From: Pirellulales bacterium | Lineage (GTDB): Bacteria > Planctomycetota > Planctomycetia > Pirellulales > Thermoguttaceae | NCBI GenBank assembly: GCA_016935315.1 | Contig: JAFGRD010000098.1 | Coordinates: 1 to 54,792, forward strand | Direction of reading: 5' to 3' | DNA: 54,792 bases | Part shown: one piece after another, positions 35,277 through 43,262 of the stretch | Layout: each line of letters begins with the position of its first letter | How positions within the stretch are numbered: the stretch's first letter is position 1 | The notes under the pieces: generated by a model | What the model saw: only the letters and a program-made list of their open reading frames with translations | The model's database searches: none | What the model was told of the DNA's origin: nothing | Translations under genes and position numbers: made by a program

Positions 35277-36067
35277 GCGGATATCCTCCGGTTTGTCGGC
35301 TGCCGCCCGCCGGCGTCGTGGGCCCACGAGGGCAGGTCGGCCGCGGGTATCTCCACACGCGCCAGCATCCGCCATAGGTCTCCGCCGGACTCGGCCAGCC
35401 GCTCCGCGAGGACAGTCTGCCAGTATGCGACGGGTCGCCGCGGCTGGGTCTGCCGGACGGCCTCCAGGCTGTCCGCGAGGGTATGCTCCGAGATGCGGCC
35501 GCACGCACGGAGATACGCCACCTTGGCTACCACGGTCCAATCGGCGAGCCGCTGCTCGCGCGACGCACGAGACAGCGGGACGACCTTGGCAATGTGACGC
35601 GCTATGCGCTCGGTGTCCGGCCACCACCTGTTCCAAGAAGAGAGACACACACGGTCGACTCGTCCCGTCTCGCCTTCTTGTTTTTCTGGTTTTTGTTTTT
35701 TTGGTTCTTGTTTGGGCGCCGCCAGCGGCGCATCGGGAGGCGCCGCCAGCGGCGCATCGGGAGGCGCCGCCAGCGGCGCATCGGGAGGCGCCGCCAGCGG
35801 CGCATCGTAGTGCTCTGCGGGCAGCCGATACGAGTTGCCGTGGCGGGTCCGGCGGACCTCGACGAGGCCCGCCGCGGCCAGGGTGGCGACGGCCCGCTGC
35901 GCGGTGCGGCGGCCGATCCCGGCCATCCGGGCGATGCGGTCGATCCCGGGATGGCACCGCCCATACCGGTCAGCATGGCGAGCCAGCACGCCGTACACCG
36001 CGTACGCGGGCGGCCCGATCTGGGGGAGGCTCTCGATCACGGCGTACTCCACGCGGGCATACGGCAT
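35273..36067 (-). CDS. Winged-helix replication-type protein
   Basis: The 264-residue product has an N-terminal winged helix (about 20-85; AVYGVLARHADRYGRCHPGIDRIARMAGIGRRTAQRAVATL as the core helices), a linker of four DAPLAAPP repeats (about 89-120), a Lys-rich spacer and a helical C-terminal domain (about 145-250). This layout is common in phage replication or initiator proteins that bind an origin with the winged helix and load a helicase through the C-terminus. It sits between two element genes, with 4-bp gaps or overlaps, near the iteron-like array. Function is inference. Confidence 0.7.
   Translation of the reverse strand: MPYARVEYAVIESLPQIGPPAYAVYGVLARHADRYGRCHPGIDRIARMAGIGRRTAQRAVATLAAAGLVEVRRTRHGNSYRLPAEHYDAPLAAPPDAPLAAPPDAPLAAPPDAPLAAPKQEPKKQKPEKQEGETGRVDRVCLSSWNRWWPDTERIARHIAKVVPLSRASREQRLADWTVVAKVAYLRACGRISEHTLADSLEAVRQTQPRRPVAYWQTVLAERLAESGGDLWRMLARVEIPAADLPSWAHDAGGRQPTNRRISA
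35716..35807. repeat. 24-bp tandem repeat coding the linker of the winged-helix protein
   Basis: Nearly four identical units starting at 35716, 35740, 35764 and 35788, each beginning GCGCCGCCAGCGGCGCATCG. The unit is itself palindromic in part. It encodes DAPLAAPP copies, and perfect identity suggests recent expansion or slippage. Confidence 0.9.
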
Positions 36068-36071
36068 GCCG

Positions 36072-36518
36072 TCACCTCCGGCGCGAGCCGGCTGACATCC
36101 CGCGGCCGCGGGCGGGCCGGCCGGTCGCCGATCGCACCACCGCGTCGACCTCGTCCCGGTCCACCAGGATGCGGCCCCGCACGGGCCGCAAGGCGGTCAG
36201 CCGGCCCTGCTCGATCAGCGCCCGGATGCTATCGGGAGAGAGCCCCGTGTACGCCGCGGCCCCGGCCACGGTCAGGTATCGCTGTGGGGGCGCGGCAGCC
36301 CGAGACAGCAGCTCGCGCAGCAGCTCCCCTGCGACCTCGACGCGGGCGGCCAGCTCATCCAGCCGGCCGGCGATGGCATCGACCCGGCCGGCCAGGTCCG
36401 CGACTCGCTGGGCCAGGTCCTCCAGCCGGGAGGCCGTCGCATCGGCCGGCTCGCCGATCGATCCGGCCGGCGGCCCGGCCGGTGTGTCGCCGTCGGTCTG
36501 TCTGGTCGGTCGGATCAT
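36072..36518 (-). CDS. HTH protein with coiled coil (excisionase/regulator type)
   Basis: The 148-residue product has an N-terminal disordered part, a heptad-patterned coiled coil (about 28-75; LEDLAQRVADLAGRVDAIAG..) and a C-terminal MerR/excisionase-like HTH (YLTVAGAAAYTGLSPDSIRALIEQGRLTALRP). It would bind DNA as an oligomer. Its start, the ATG at 36518, lies 55 bp from the iteron-like array, so it is a good candidate for binding it. Its stop is 4 bp from the winged-helix gene, so the two are in one operon. Confidence 0.75.
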   Translation of the reverse strand: MIRPTRQTDGDTPAGPPAGSIGEPADATASRLEDLAQRVADLAGRVDAIAGRLDELAARVEVAGELLRELLSRAAAPPQRYLTVAGAAAYTGLSPDSIRALIEQGRLTALRPVRGRILVDRDEVDAVVRSATGRPARGRGMSAGSRRR

Positions 36519-36573
36519 GCATGCACGATGCGCGATCCCGACCGATCGCCGCAAGGGCGCGGCCCTACGTCGC

Positions 36574-36742
36574 GGGTGGACGCGCGTGGACGCGGGTGGA
36601 TTCTCGGGTGGAATTGCAGGTGGATTCTTGGGTGGAATCCCGGCCAGCCGAGACCAGAGAAGGCCAGACGGCCTTGTCCCGCGTCTCTCGCGGGTGGATT
36701 CTTGGGCGGAATTGGGTGGATTCTTGGTGTGTGGGTGGATTT
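36574..36742. repeat. Iteron-like array of GGGTGGATTC repeats
   Basis: On the plus strand about nine or ten copies of GGGTGGA(A/T)TT occur, many exactly or close to 12 bp apart: 36594, 36606, 36618, 36630 in one block and 36692, 36704, 36714, 36733 in a second, with partial copies at 36574 and 36585. An inverted repeat (AAGGCC-AGAC-GGCCTT) lies between the blocks. About one helical turn between copies on one face is typical of initiator iterons or a repressor array. It fills the gap between the four-HTH gene and the HTH gene. Confidence 0.75.
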
Positions 36743-36758
36743 CTTGCGGGCGGCCCGG

Positions 36759-38045
36759 TCACTTCGCCCAGAACGCTGGCAACTGGTTCCGCTTAGAGTA
36801 GCCCTGAGCCCGTTTCCGGAATCGGTCGCGAGCGTTCTTGCCACTCATCCGCTTGCCGTCCAGGGGCTTCTCGTTGTAGCGCCTGAGCCCATCCACCCAC
36901 GGCGTCTCGCTCCCGTCTTCCACAGCTTCTTTGGCCAGCCGGTACACTTCCGCGCTGATTTCCTCGGCACTCACTTTGCCGCGCCTTTCCTCGGGCCCTT
37001 CGGCCGTGCTGGCCGGCGCCGCCTGCCCGTTGCCCGACTCGCGTACAAATGGTTTCCCTCGCCACTTTCTGCGCATCTCTGGCCGCTCGCCGCCGAGCCC
37101 CTTCTTGCATCGCTTCCGCAAGTCGCTTCCCTCGACCAGCCGGGCAACCTGGTAGAGTTCGTCGGGGACTCGCAGCCGTTTGCGTTCGGCCGTCACCAAT
37201 CTCTTCCAGAACTTGTTGTAGTCGCTCTTGTAGTAGTTCAATGTTGCGTTATCCATGTCCATCCTCCGACCGGCCTCGCTTAACGTATGCCCCGACACGA
37301 AAATCGCAGCAGCAGTACGCATCTTCGCACGCATTACGAGTACGGGGGCATCCTTGTCCTTCCAGGTTTCGCCGCCTATCCCGTGAGCCTCACAGGCCTT
37401 GTCCCACGTTCTGGGGTATGTGTAGGCCCAGTTAGTGAACGAATGATGGTTCAGCCCCGCCCGCCTCGCTGCCTCGTCACGGGATACCCACTCATTCGCG
37501 ATAGTCTCGGCCACGTGTAGCATCTTCTGCCAGACTTCCCACGGCGCCCTCTCCCCGGTGCCTCGCCAATGAGGCTCCTCAGGCTCGTCGATCTCTTCGA
37601 CCACGCCAAGCGAGTAGGCCAGTTCGACGGCCTTCTCTGCCCGAGAGCAAGCATCCGTCCACTCGGGCTCGTGGCGGCAGGCGTACGTATTCAGACCCGT
37701 TTGCCCGAGCCCCATCGCTCTGGATACCTTGGTGATCCCGCCGCCCAGGGCGACCAGGATCGCGCCGATCAGCATGTTGGCTTCGGTTTCGTCCCGGGCG
37801 CCGGGACGGGGGCCCTTTTTCCCGTGCGACTGATACCCGGTCGCCTTGCAGGCCGCTTTCCAGTCGTTCGGGTTCTTGTTTCGGCGGTTGCGAAACGTCT
37901 GCGGGCTGATGCCCACCACCTTACAGGCGGCCTCCTCGGTCAACGACTGCCCGGCAGCCACGCCGGCGACCGCCCACAGACACAACCGGATTTCCTCGGG
38001 CGAGGCCTTCTTGGTTCCCTTTCGGGAGCGACTTGCACACCGCAT
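36759..38045 (-). CDS. Protein with four tandem HTH-like modules
   Basis: The 428-residue product repeats a unit at about 16-70, 88-140, 172-222 and 236-288: an A-x-x-x-G helix-turn (AACKVVGISPQTF, VSRAMGLGQTGL, AARRAGLNHHSF, AGRRMDMDNATL), and 11 residues after the turn's F/L a conserved Trp (NDWKAAC, PEWTDAC, RTWDKAC, KFWKRLV). A basic C-terminal part (290-428) follows. I know no family with this exact layout; the modules recall small terminase or resolvase-like HTH. The ATG at 38045 has GGAGG 7 bp upstream. It is the first gene of the element from the right and lies beside the iteron-like array. Confidence 0.75.
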   Translation of the reverse strand: MRCASRSRKGTKKASPEEIRLCLWAVAGVAAGQSLTEEAACKVVGISPQTFRNRRNKNPNDWKAACKATGYQSHGKKGPRPGARDETEANMLIGAILVALGGGITKVSRAMGLGQTGLNTYACRHEPEWTDACSRAEKAVELAYSLGVVEEIDEPEEPHWRGTGERAPWEVWQKMLHVAETIANEWVSRDEAARRAGLNHHSFTNWAYTYPRTWDKACEAHGIGGETWKDKDAPVLVMRAKMRTAAAIFVSGHTLSEAGRRMDMDNATLNYYKSDYNKFWKRLVTAERKRLRVPDELYQVARLVEGSDLRKRCKKGLGGERPEMRRKWRGKPFVRESGNGQAAPASTAEGPEERRGKVSAEEISAEVYRLAKEAVEDGSETPWVDGLRRYNEKPLDGKRMSGKNARDRFRKRAQGYSKRNQLPAFWAK

Positions 38046-38224
38046 GAGAATCCTCCATGTTTTGTGCGACTCGCCGGCGGCCGGCCATGGAGGAACCGGC
38101 CATCTCGGCGGGTCGCGGCGACTGGCGAGAGCTACCCGCCAGCCAGGTATACCGCCGCTAACGTAGCATCCCCCCTTGCGGAGCAAAATGCTTCTTTCGG
38201 AAACTACTGTATCCCTCAAAAGTC

Positions 38225-38243
38225 TGTGACGGATTTGTGCCAA
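38225..38243. promoter_or_regulatory. Probable integrase arm site, right
   Basis: Exact direct copy of the 19-bp sequence at 30467-30485. The surrounding gap 38046-38375 holds the upstream region of the four-HTH gene; no further gene is seen there. Confidence 0.65.
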
Positions 38244-38375
38244 AATGTACCGCAAAACCCCCTGAAACAGCCGTTTTTTGGCCTCTGGCGAGACTCTCGT
38301 GAATCGACGCAACCCCTTGGAAAGTCAGGTACTTCCGACGCGCCGAATACCCGACCGGGGGCCCCCTGCGGTCGA

Positions 38376-38421
38376 ACTGAAAATCCAGGTGTCGCCGGTT
38401 CAATCCCGGCCCTGTCCACTG
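38376..38421 (+). repeat. attR core: 46-bp copy of the tRNA-Phe 3' half
   Basis: Identical to 30348-30393. It lacks the acceptor 5' strand and D arm, so it is not a tRNA gene. It marks the right end of the element. Confidence 0.95.
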
Positions 38422-38432
38422 CATAAGAGAAG

Positions 38433-38473
38433 GCCCTGCAAGGAGTTATGGCAACGCCTTGCGGGGCTTTTTT
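38433..38473 (+). terminator. Former native terminator of tRNA-Phe
   Basis: Stem GCCCTGCAAGG (38433-38443) with CCTTGCGGGGC (38457-38467) followed by six T. It lies 11 bp after attR, where the tRNA ended before integration. Confidence 0.85.
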
Positions 38474-38979
38474 GTGTCCGGGCGGGCCGACACTCCAGAA
38501 ACACTCCACGGGCGACTTAGTTACCATCCGTCGGCCCTTTCAGCACGTCGGGCACGTGCAACAGCTCTACGGCCGCGTCCGGTTGTCGGGCTAAGTTGAT
38601 GTCGTTGCGTGGTTGGGTGGCTCCGGCGCCGCACGAGCGGTTGCAGGGCGTCTGCGAGAGCTTGGCGGGTGTTCGCGTGGCCAAGCCCGCCGCAAGTCGT
38701 TGGAAGCCGTAGGCTTCTGGGGAGCGATTCCGGCGGCTTGCTGGATGTTGTGGAAGTTTTACCGCAGCGTCCGGCGATGATAGAGCCTGTGGAACACAAG
38801 CGGGTGGAAGTCCCGAACTCGCCGCAGATGCTCCCCTACAACGCCGTGCAACAGGGCCCCGTCATCCCGGCCGCCTGTATGCCCAACGCCAAGACCTCCA
38901 GCAACTTACATGGCAACTGGCCACATAGCGGAGCACTGGCGAGACCCCCGATGATAGGCAAGGAGACTTCTGGAGGGGC
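38474..38979. other. Gap between the element and dnaB, possible gene remnant
   Basis: No intact gene is supported. On the minus strand a frame is open from about 38870 to a TAA at 38517-38519 and ends NDINLARQPDAAVELLHVP.., which looks protein-like but has no start codon and no family I recognise. Its 3' end faces attR, as an integrase would, so it might be debris of an earlier insertion. This is weak. Confidence 0.25.
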
Positions 38980-40422
38980 TCAGAAGCCCTCCTCTGCCGA
39001 CTCCCCAAAGTCGTCGGCGTACTCGTTGAACTCATCGTAGGGCTTCTGCGAAAGGTCCTCGAAGCGGGTGTGTTTCTCGAACCAGGCCAGCTTGATCGTT
39101 CCGGTGGGGCCGTTGCGCTGCTTGGCCACAATCAGTTCACCTTGGCCCGCCACGCCGGCGTCCCTCGCTTCTTCTTTCGACTGGTAGTAGTATTCCTCGC
39201 GATGGACGAACATCACCACGTCGGCGTCCTGCTCGATGGCCCCTGATTCGCGTAAGTGGCTCAATCGCGGGCGATGGCTGTCTCTGCCGCCGGCTTCGGC
39301 CTGGCGGTTAAGCTGGGCCAGGCAGAGAATGGGCAGCTTCAGTTCGCGGGCAAGCCCTTTCAGCCGCCGGGCCATTTTGGCCACCTGTTCCTGACGGGGG
39401 TCCCTGGGATCGTCAGGCTGGATGAGCTGCAAATAGTCGATGACGATCAGGCCCAGGTTCTCTTTACGCTGCAGACGCCGTGCACAGGCCGCGATCTCGG
39501 TAACCGTGCGGCTGGGTGTGTCGTCGACAAACAGCGGGGCCTTGCCCAACTTCGCCGAGGCTTCGACCAATTGCTTGCGGTCTTCACCCGAGAGAAATCC
39601 GCTGCGAAACTTGTTTGCGTCGATCCGGCCTTGCGAGCAGAGCATGCGCTGGGCCAACTCGAGCCGCGCCATCTCGAGGCTAACGAACAAGGTCGTCACG
39701 TTCGCCTTGATGGCCACGTATTCGGCGATGTTGGTGGCCATGGCAGTCTTGCCCATGCTGGGGCGGGCGGCCAAAATCACGAATTCCGAATCGTGCAGAC
39801 CGCCCGTCAGGTTGTCCAGATCGGTAAACCCGGTTGGGACTCCCACGCCTTCGCCGTGTTCGAGTCGGGCGTCGATCCGGTCGAAAGCCTCGACCAGCAA
39901 GTCGTGAATGTTGGTAACCTGGTCGGTGCTGCGCTCGTCGTGGATGGCGAAAATCTTCTGCTCAGACTGGCTCAGGATTTCGACCGGATCGACCGTTGCG
40001 TCGTAGGCGTCGCGGAGGATCTCCGTGCTGGCGTGGATCAGGCTACGCAGCGTGGCCTTGTTGCGGACGATCTTCGCGTAGTAGGTCGCGTTGGCCGCAT
40101 AGGGCACCGACTGGGCCACCTCCGCCAGATAGGCGGCGCCGCCGATCGCCTGAAAATCGTTTTCCCGCTTCAGCCGATCGATCAGCAACACGGCGTCGAT
40201 CCGTTGGCCAGCCTCGTGCATGGCCATCAGGTGGCGGAACAGTTTCCGGTTGGCGTCGGCGTAGAAGTCGTCTGCCCGGATGATCAGCGCCACCTCATCG
40301 CACATTTCCGGGACCAGGAGCAGACTGCCGAGCACCCCCTTCTCGGCATCCAAGTCTTGCGGGGGCAAGCGGTCGAGGATTTCCGAGCTAACTCGACTGG
40401 GGGGGCGTTCGGCTGTAGCCAT
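38980..40422 (-). CDS. dnaB: Replicative DNA helicase
   Basis: The 480-residue product has the N-terminal DnaB domain (PPQDLDAEKGVLGSLLL.., 16-120), a linker helix and the RecA-like motor with Walker A (AARPSMGKTAMATNIA), TLFVSLEMAR, LIVIDYLQLI (Walker B) and LCLAQLNRQ. It is the hexameric 5'-3' helicase that opens the chromosome fork and loads primase. The ATG at 40422 is preferred over an upstream in-frame start. No intein is present. It follows the element by 560 bp but belongs to the host. Confidence 0.95.
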   Translation of the reverse strand: MATAERPPSRVSSEILDRLPPQDLDAEKGVLGSLLLVPEMCDEVALIIRADDFYADANRKLFRHLMAMHEAGQRIDAVLLIDRLKRENDFQAIGGAAYLAEVAQSVPYAANATYYAKIVRNKATLRSLIHASTEILRDAYDATVDPVEILSQSEQKIFAIHDERSTDQVTNIHDLLVEAFDRIDARLEHGEGVGVPTGFTDLDNLTGGLHDSEFVILAARPSMGKTAMATNIAEYVAIKANVTTLFVSLEMARLELAQRMLCSQGRIDANKFRSGFLSGEDRKQLVEASAKLGKAPLFVDDTPSRTVTEIAACARRLQRKENLGLIVIDYLQLIQPDDPRDPRQEQVAKMARRLKGLARELKLPILCLAQLNRQAEAGGRDSHRPRLSHLRESGAIEQDADVVMFVHREEYYYQSKEEARDAGVAGQGELIVAKQRNGPTGTIKLAWFEKHTRFEDLSQKPYDEFNEYADDFGESAEEGF

Positions 40423-40628
40423 CGCAATCCGTGCTCCGTGGCAGTGGTGCTCCGTCAGCAGCGTCGGTTCGGAGGCGGCGAGCACCGCCTCGAGCCAACG
40501 CATCATAAATCATGGCCCGCCCGCTGACAAGCACCCGGACGGGTCAACTCTGCAAAACAGCCTGTGCGGCCACTTTGTCGGACGCTATTCCCATGATATG
40601 GTCTTGACGGAACTCCTTCAGTGCTCCT

Positions 40629-41387
40629 TCAGTCAGCTTCGGCGACCTTGCCCGTAGCGGCCCATTCCGCTCCACGAACGATAATCCGCATCACGTTCGG
40701 ATCGGTGAGGATTTTGCGGTCGTGGCCGAAGGCGTTGTGAACCGTGCGGCCTTTGCCGTAATCCAGCGTGAAGACCAGGGGCTCGGTCCGCTTGCTCCAG
40801 TCGGAGTCGGCCTCGATCAGCACGTTGATCTCGCCGGATCCCTGAAGCTTGGCGTACAATTCGTCGTCGGCGATGAAGTCCTTCATGCCTTTGGTGATGG
40901 GATGCTCGTCGTTGACGACCTCGGCCTCGAACGCGCTGCGGGGGCCGTGGCCCGAAGTGCCCATCACCCACTTGCGACCGCAGAGCTTGCCGAATTCCTC
41001 CCATTTGCCGAACGACGCGCTGGCAAGATGCTGAACGAAGAAACCCTTGCCGCCCTTGACGAAATTCAACAGGTTCTCTTTGGCCTGGCCGGTAATGTCG
41101 GGTACGCTGCGGTTGAAGATCGTGAACACAATCACGTCGTAAGCCTTCAGCGCCGTTTCCGATTCCAGGATCAACGGGTCTTCACACACCTTGACGTCGA
41201 ACCGGCCGGACTTGACCAGGGCTTCTCGCGTGGCCTCGGAAATCTCCCGCCAGTCGTGGGCCCCCACGTCATCGCCGGTGATTAACAGCGCCTTGATCTT
41301 GGCAGGCGCGTCGGCCGCAGGGGCGGTCGCGCAGAGACTCAAGACAAACAAGCATGTCAGCACCTGGGTGACAATCAAGCGTCGCAT
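40629..41387 (-). CDS. Secreted ThuA-like protein
   Basis: The 252-residue product has a signal peptide (RRLIVTQVLTCLFVLSLCATAPAAD) and a ThuA-like glutamine amidotransferase fold: IKALLITGDDVGAHDWREI, DVIVFTIFNRSVPDIT, NFVKGGKGFFVQHLAS, HPITKGMKDF and GRTVHNAFGHD. The nucleophile Cys of true amidotransferases is absent, as is usual in ThuA. The family is tied to trehalose and other sugar use in rhizobia and is common in planctomycetes as secreted copies. AAAGGA lies 9 bp before the ATG. Confidence 0.9.
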   Translation of the reverse strand: MRRLIVTQVLTCLFVLSLCATAPAADAPAKIKALLITGDDVGAHDWREISEATREALVKSGRFDVKVCEDPLILESETALKAYDVIVFTIFNRSVPDITGQAKENLLNFVKGGKGFFVQHLASASFGKWEEFGKLCGRKWVMGTSGHGPRSAFEAEVVNDEHPITKGMKDFIADDELYAKLQGSGEINVLIEADSDWSKRTEPLVFTLDYGKGRTVHNAFGHDRKILTDPNVMRIIVRGAEWAATGKVAEAD

Positions 41388-41465
41388 CGCAGTAGTCCTT
41401 TCTACCTAAGAGGTCCGTCGGGCATCCGCCGCGGATCGCCCAATCACTGAAGTGTGGTATAGCTT

Positions 41466-43262
41466 CTATCGTTCTCTCTCGTCGCGCCGCACGCGCCGCC
41501 GGTCGCTGCCGCCCTTGACCGACCGCACGGCAACCGTGTACGGTCCTTCTCCGCGCACCAGCCAGCGCACGTGAACGGCCCCCATGCCCGAAATGTTCTC
41601 AATCCGCATCGCCTCGGGCCGCCGCTTCTGTTCCGGGGCACTTCGGAAGAAGGCGTCGGGGCTTCGCAGCCCCAGGACCACAGTCAGGTTCTTGCCGTCG
41701 ATCGAGACCACGTCCGGCGGCGTGATCTTGTGCTTCAGGTCGACGGCGGCGTGGGTGGGAATCAGCTTGGGATTGGCCACCACGGCGGTCACCTGCGTCA
41801 AATCGCCGGCGACCGGCTCCATCTTGATCGACTGGATTTCGACCTTCGGCATCTGGTCGGCATGGTAGAGCGTGAAAGCCATGTTTCGATGGCATTCCTC
41901 TTCCAGCAAGAACGAGGGTGGTTGACGTCCCCAGTTCTTCTTCAGCCCGCCGACCTCGATCTTGCCGTACTGTGGATGATCGACCTTCTTCCACGGCACG
42001 GTTCCTTCGCCGAAAAGCAGATACTTGTCGAATGCCTGCTGCTGTTCGCCGCGGCTGGAGAAGCCCTCGCTCGATGGTTTTCGGAAGTAGTTCCACGAAG
42101 TGAACAGCTCGTTGGTGTATCGGAACACGCCGCGCATCATGTAGAACCAGTCGCCTTCACCGCCGTAGACTTCGTAGAGGTCGTTGGCTGTGTTGATGTA
42201 GCGATAGCCGGGCAACACGAGTTGGCCATTCTTGGCGACTGCGTCGTAAACCACCTTGTCGGCCGGCTCGATCCGGTCGAGCTTCGTCCCGGGACCGCGG
42301 AGGATCATTCCGCCGGAATTGTGGTACTGCTGGGCCCCGGCGATGTTGGGATGATCGAGGACGAAATCGGCCACCGCCCGATTTTCCGGGAGCGAGAGCG
42401 GATATCGATGGGCGCCGCGCTGGATGTGTTTCGGCTGCCAGCGCCAGGGCCAGTCCCGGTTGGGGTCATAGTATCCGTCGCCATCTTCGTTCATGCGGCC
42501 GTCGCCGTCGTTGTCGAACCCCTCGCTTCCCAGGAGGCGGTACTGCCCGCGCTCGTCGTCCTCCGCCGGGATCATCAAGTCGGGATACTTCGGGTGCGGC
42601 TTGTAGCGGCCGTTGGGATCGTGCACGCGCATCCGCGTAATGTGACCGTCGCCGTCCAGGTCGTCGGGACCGTCTTCGTCGAACAGCCCATCGCGATCGT
42701 CGTCCACCGGCACCTGCCCGCTGCGAGGCGAGCTGCTCGTGTTGGGGCGGTGCATGTGGGCGTCGCGGGAATCGGGGCTCATCATGGGAACCAGGTAAAA
42801 GGTCCGCTCGTCGAGCAGCCGGGTAATCAACTCGTTGCGGCCGTACATCTCCAACAGGTACCAGGCGGTGTAGAGCGTCACCTGGGTTCCCTGGATTTCG
42901 TTGGCATGGATCGCCCCGCCGATCCAGAAGGCCGGCTTGCTGCGGTCGTCGCCGGTGGCGCGATTGGTGATCGTCATCAGCCACATCTCGCGGCCGCCGT
43001 ACGATTTGCCCAGGCTTTGCAGTCGAACCCGCTTTGGATGCGCCGCAACCATCGCCCGCATCAGTTCCGTTGCCTCCGTGTAGTCGTGATAGCGATTCCA
43101 TCGGGCCGGCACCTTCGGATCCGCGGGCGCACCGGCCGGCTGATAGGGCGTCTCCGCCTCCGCTGAAGGGATTCCGCAAGCCGCCACGATCAGGGCGGCA
43201 ACCACTACGGCCCGTCGAGCGACGGTTCTCTTCAGATCGCCTGCAATTTCCCAGTGGCTCAC
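41466..43262 (-). CDS. M14-family zinc carboxypeptidase, exported
   Basis: The 598-residue product has a signal peptide (ARRAVVVAALIVAACG) and an M14 domain: YHDYTEATELMRAM at its start, zinc ligands in GGAIHANEIQG (HxxE) and AGAQQYHNSGG (His), YDPNRDWPW for the substrate carboxylate, and FRYTNELFT with the catalytic Glu. An Asp/Gly-rich insert (about 180-250, DRDGLFDEDGPDDLDGDG) probably binds calcium. The GTG at 43262 overlaps the upstream gene's TGA by 4 bp (GTGA), so translation is coupled. The C-terminal domain may be a beta sandwich. Confidence 0.92.
   Translation of the reverse strand: MSHWEIAGDLKRTVARRAVVVAALIVAACGIPSAEAETPYQPAGAPADPKVPARWNRYHDYTEATELMRAMVAAHPKRVRLQSLGKSYGGREMWLMTITNRATGDDRSKPAFWIGGAIHANEIQGTQVTLYTAWYLLEMYGRNELITRLLDERTFYLVPMMSPDSRDAHMHRPNTSSSPRSGQVPVDDDRDGLFDEDGPDDLDGDGHITRMRVHDPNGRYKPHPKYPDLMIPAEDDERGQYRLLGSEGFDNDGDGRMNEDGDGYYDPNRDWPWRWQPKHIQRGAHRYPLSLPENRAVADFVLDHPNIAGAQQYHNSGGMILRGPGTKLDRIEPADKVVYDAVAKNGQLVLPGYRYINTANDLYEVYGGEGDWFYMMRGVFRYTNELFTSWNYFRKPSSEGFSSRGEQQQAFDKYLLFGEGTVPWKKVDHPQYGKIEVGGLKKNWGRQPPSFLLEEECHRNMAFTLYHADQMPKVEIQSIKMEPVAGDLTQVTAVVANPKLIPTHAAVDLKHKITPPDVVSIDGKNLTVVLGLRSPDAFFRSAPEQKRRPEAMRIENISGMGAVHVRWLVRGEGPYTVAVRSVKGGSDRRRVRRDERER

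Larger units (their letters stand above)
30348..38421. mobile_element. 8,028-bp integrative element in tRNA-Phe carrying a capsid gene (candidate phage satellite)
   Basis: The element is bounded by a perfect 46-bp direct repeat made of the tRNA-Phe 3' half and three following bases (30348-30393 and 38376-38421). All its genes lie on the minus strand: integrase, HK97-type major capsid protein, 65-residue scaffold-like protein, AlpA-like HTH protein, 14-residue-repeat protein, zinc-ribbon-like protein, winged-helix protein, HTH protein and a four-HTH protein. An iteron-like array lies at 36574-36742 and integrase arm sites near both ends. No terminase, portal, protease, tail or conjugation gene is seen. 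This content fits a satellite that depends on a helper phage better than a plasmid or a decayed prophage: the genes are tightly packed and look intact. Confidence 0.85.

Noticed and set aside
34585-35807. CRISPR array
   Set aside because: The 42-bp and 24-bp repeats are contiguous, have no spacers and encode in-frame protein repeats; no cas genes are seen.
38376-38421. Second tRNA-Phe gene
   Set aside because: Only the 3' half is present, without the D arm and 5' acceptor strand; it is the attR copy.
30348-38421. Decayed prophage
   Set aside because: The genes are intact, tightly packed and have good ribosome sites and overlaps, and there is no debris of terminase, portal or tail genes; a satellite explains this better, though decay followed by trimming cannot be fully excluded.
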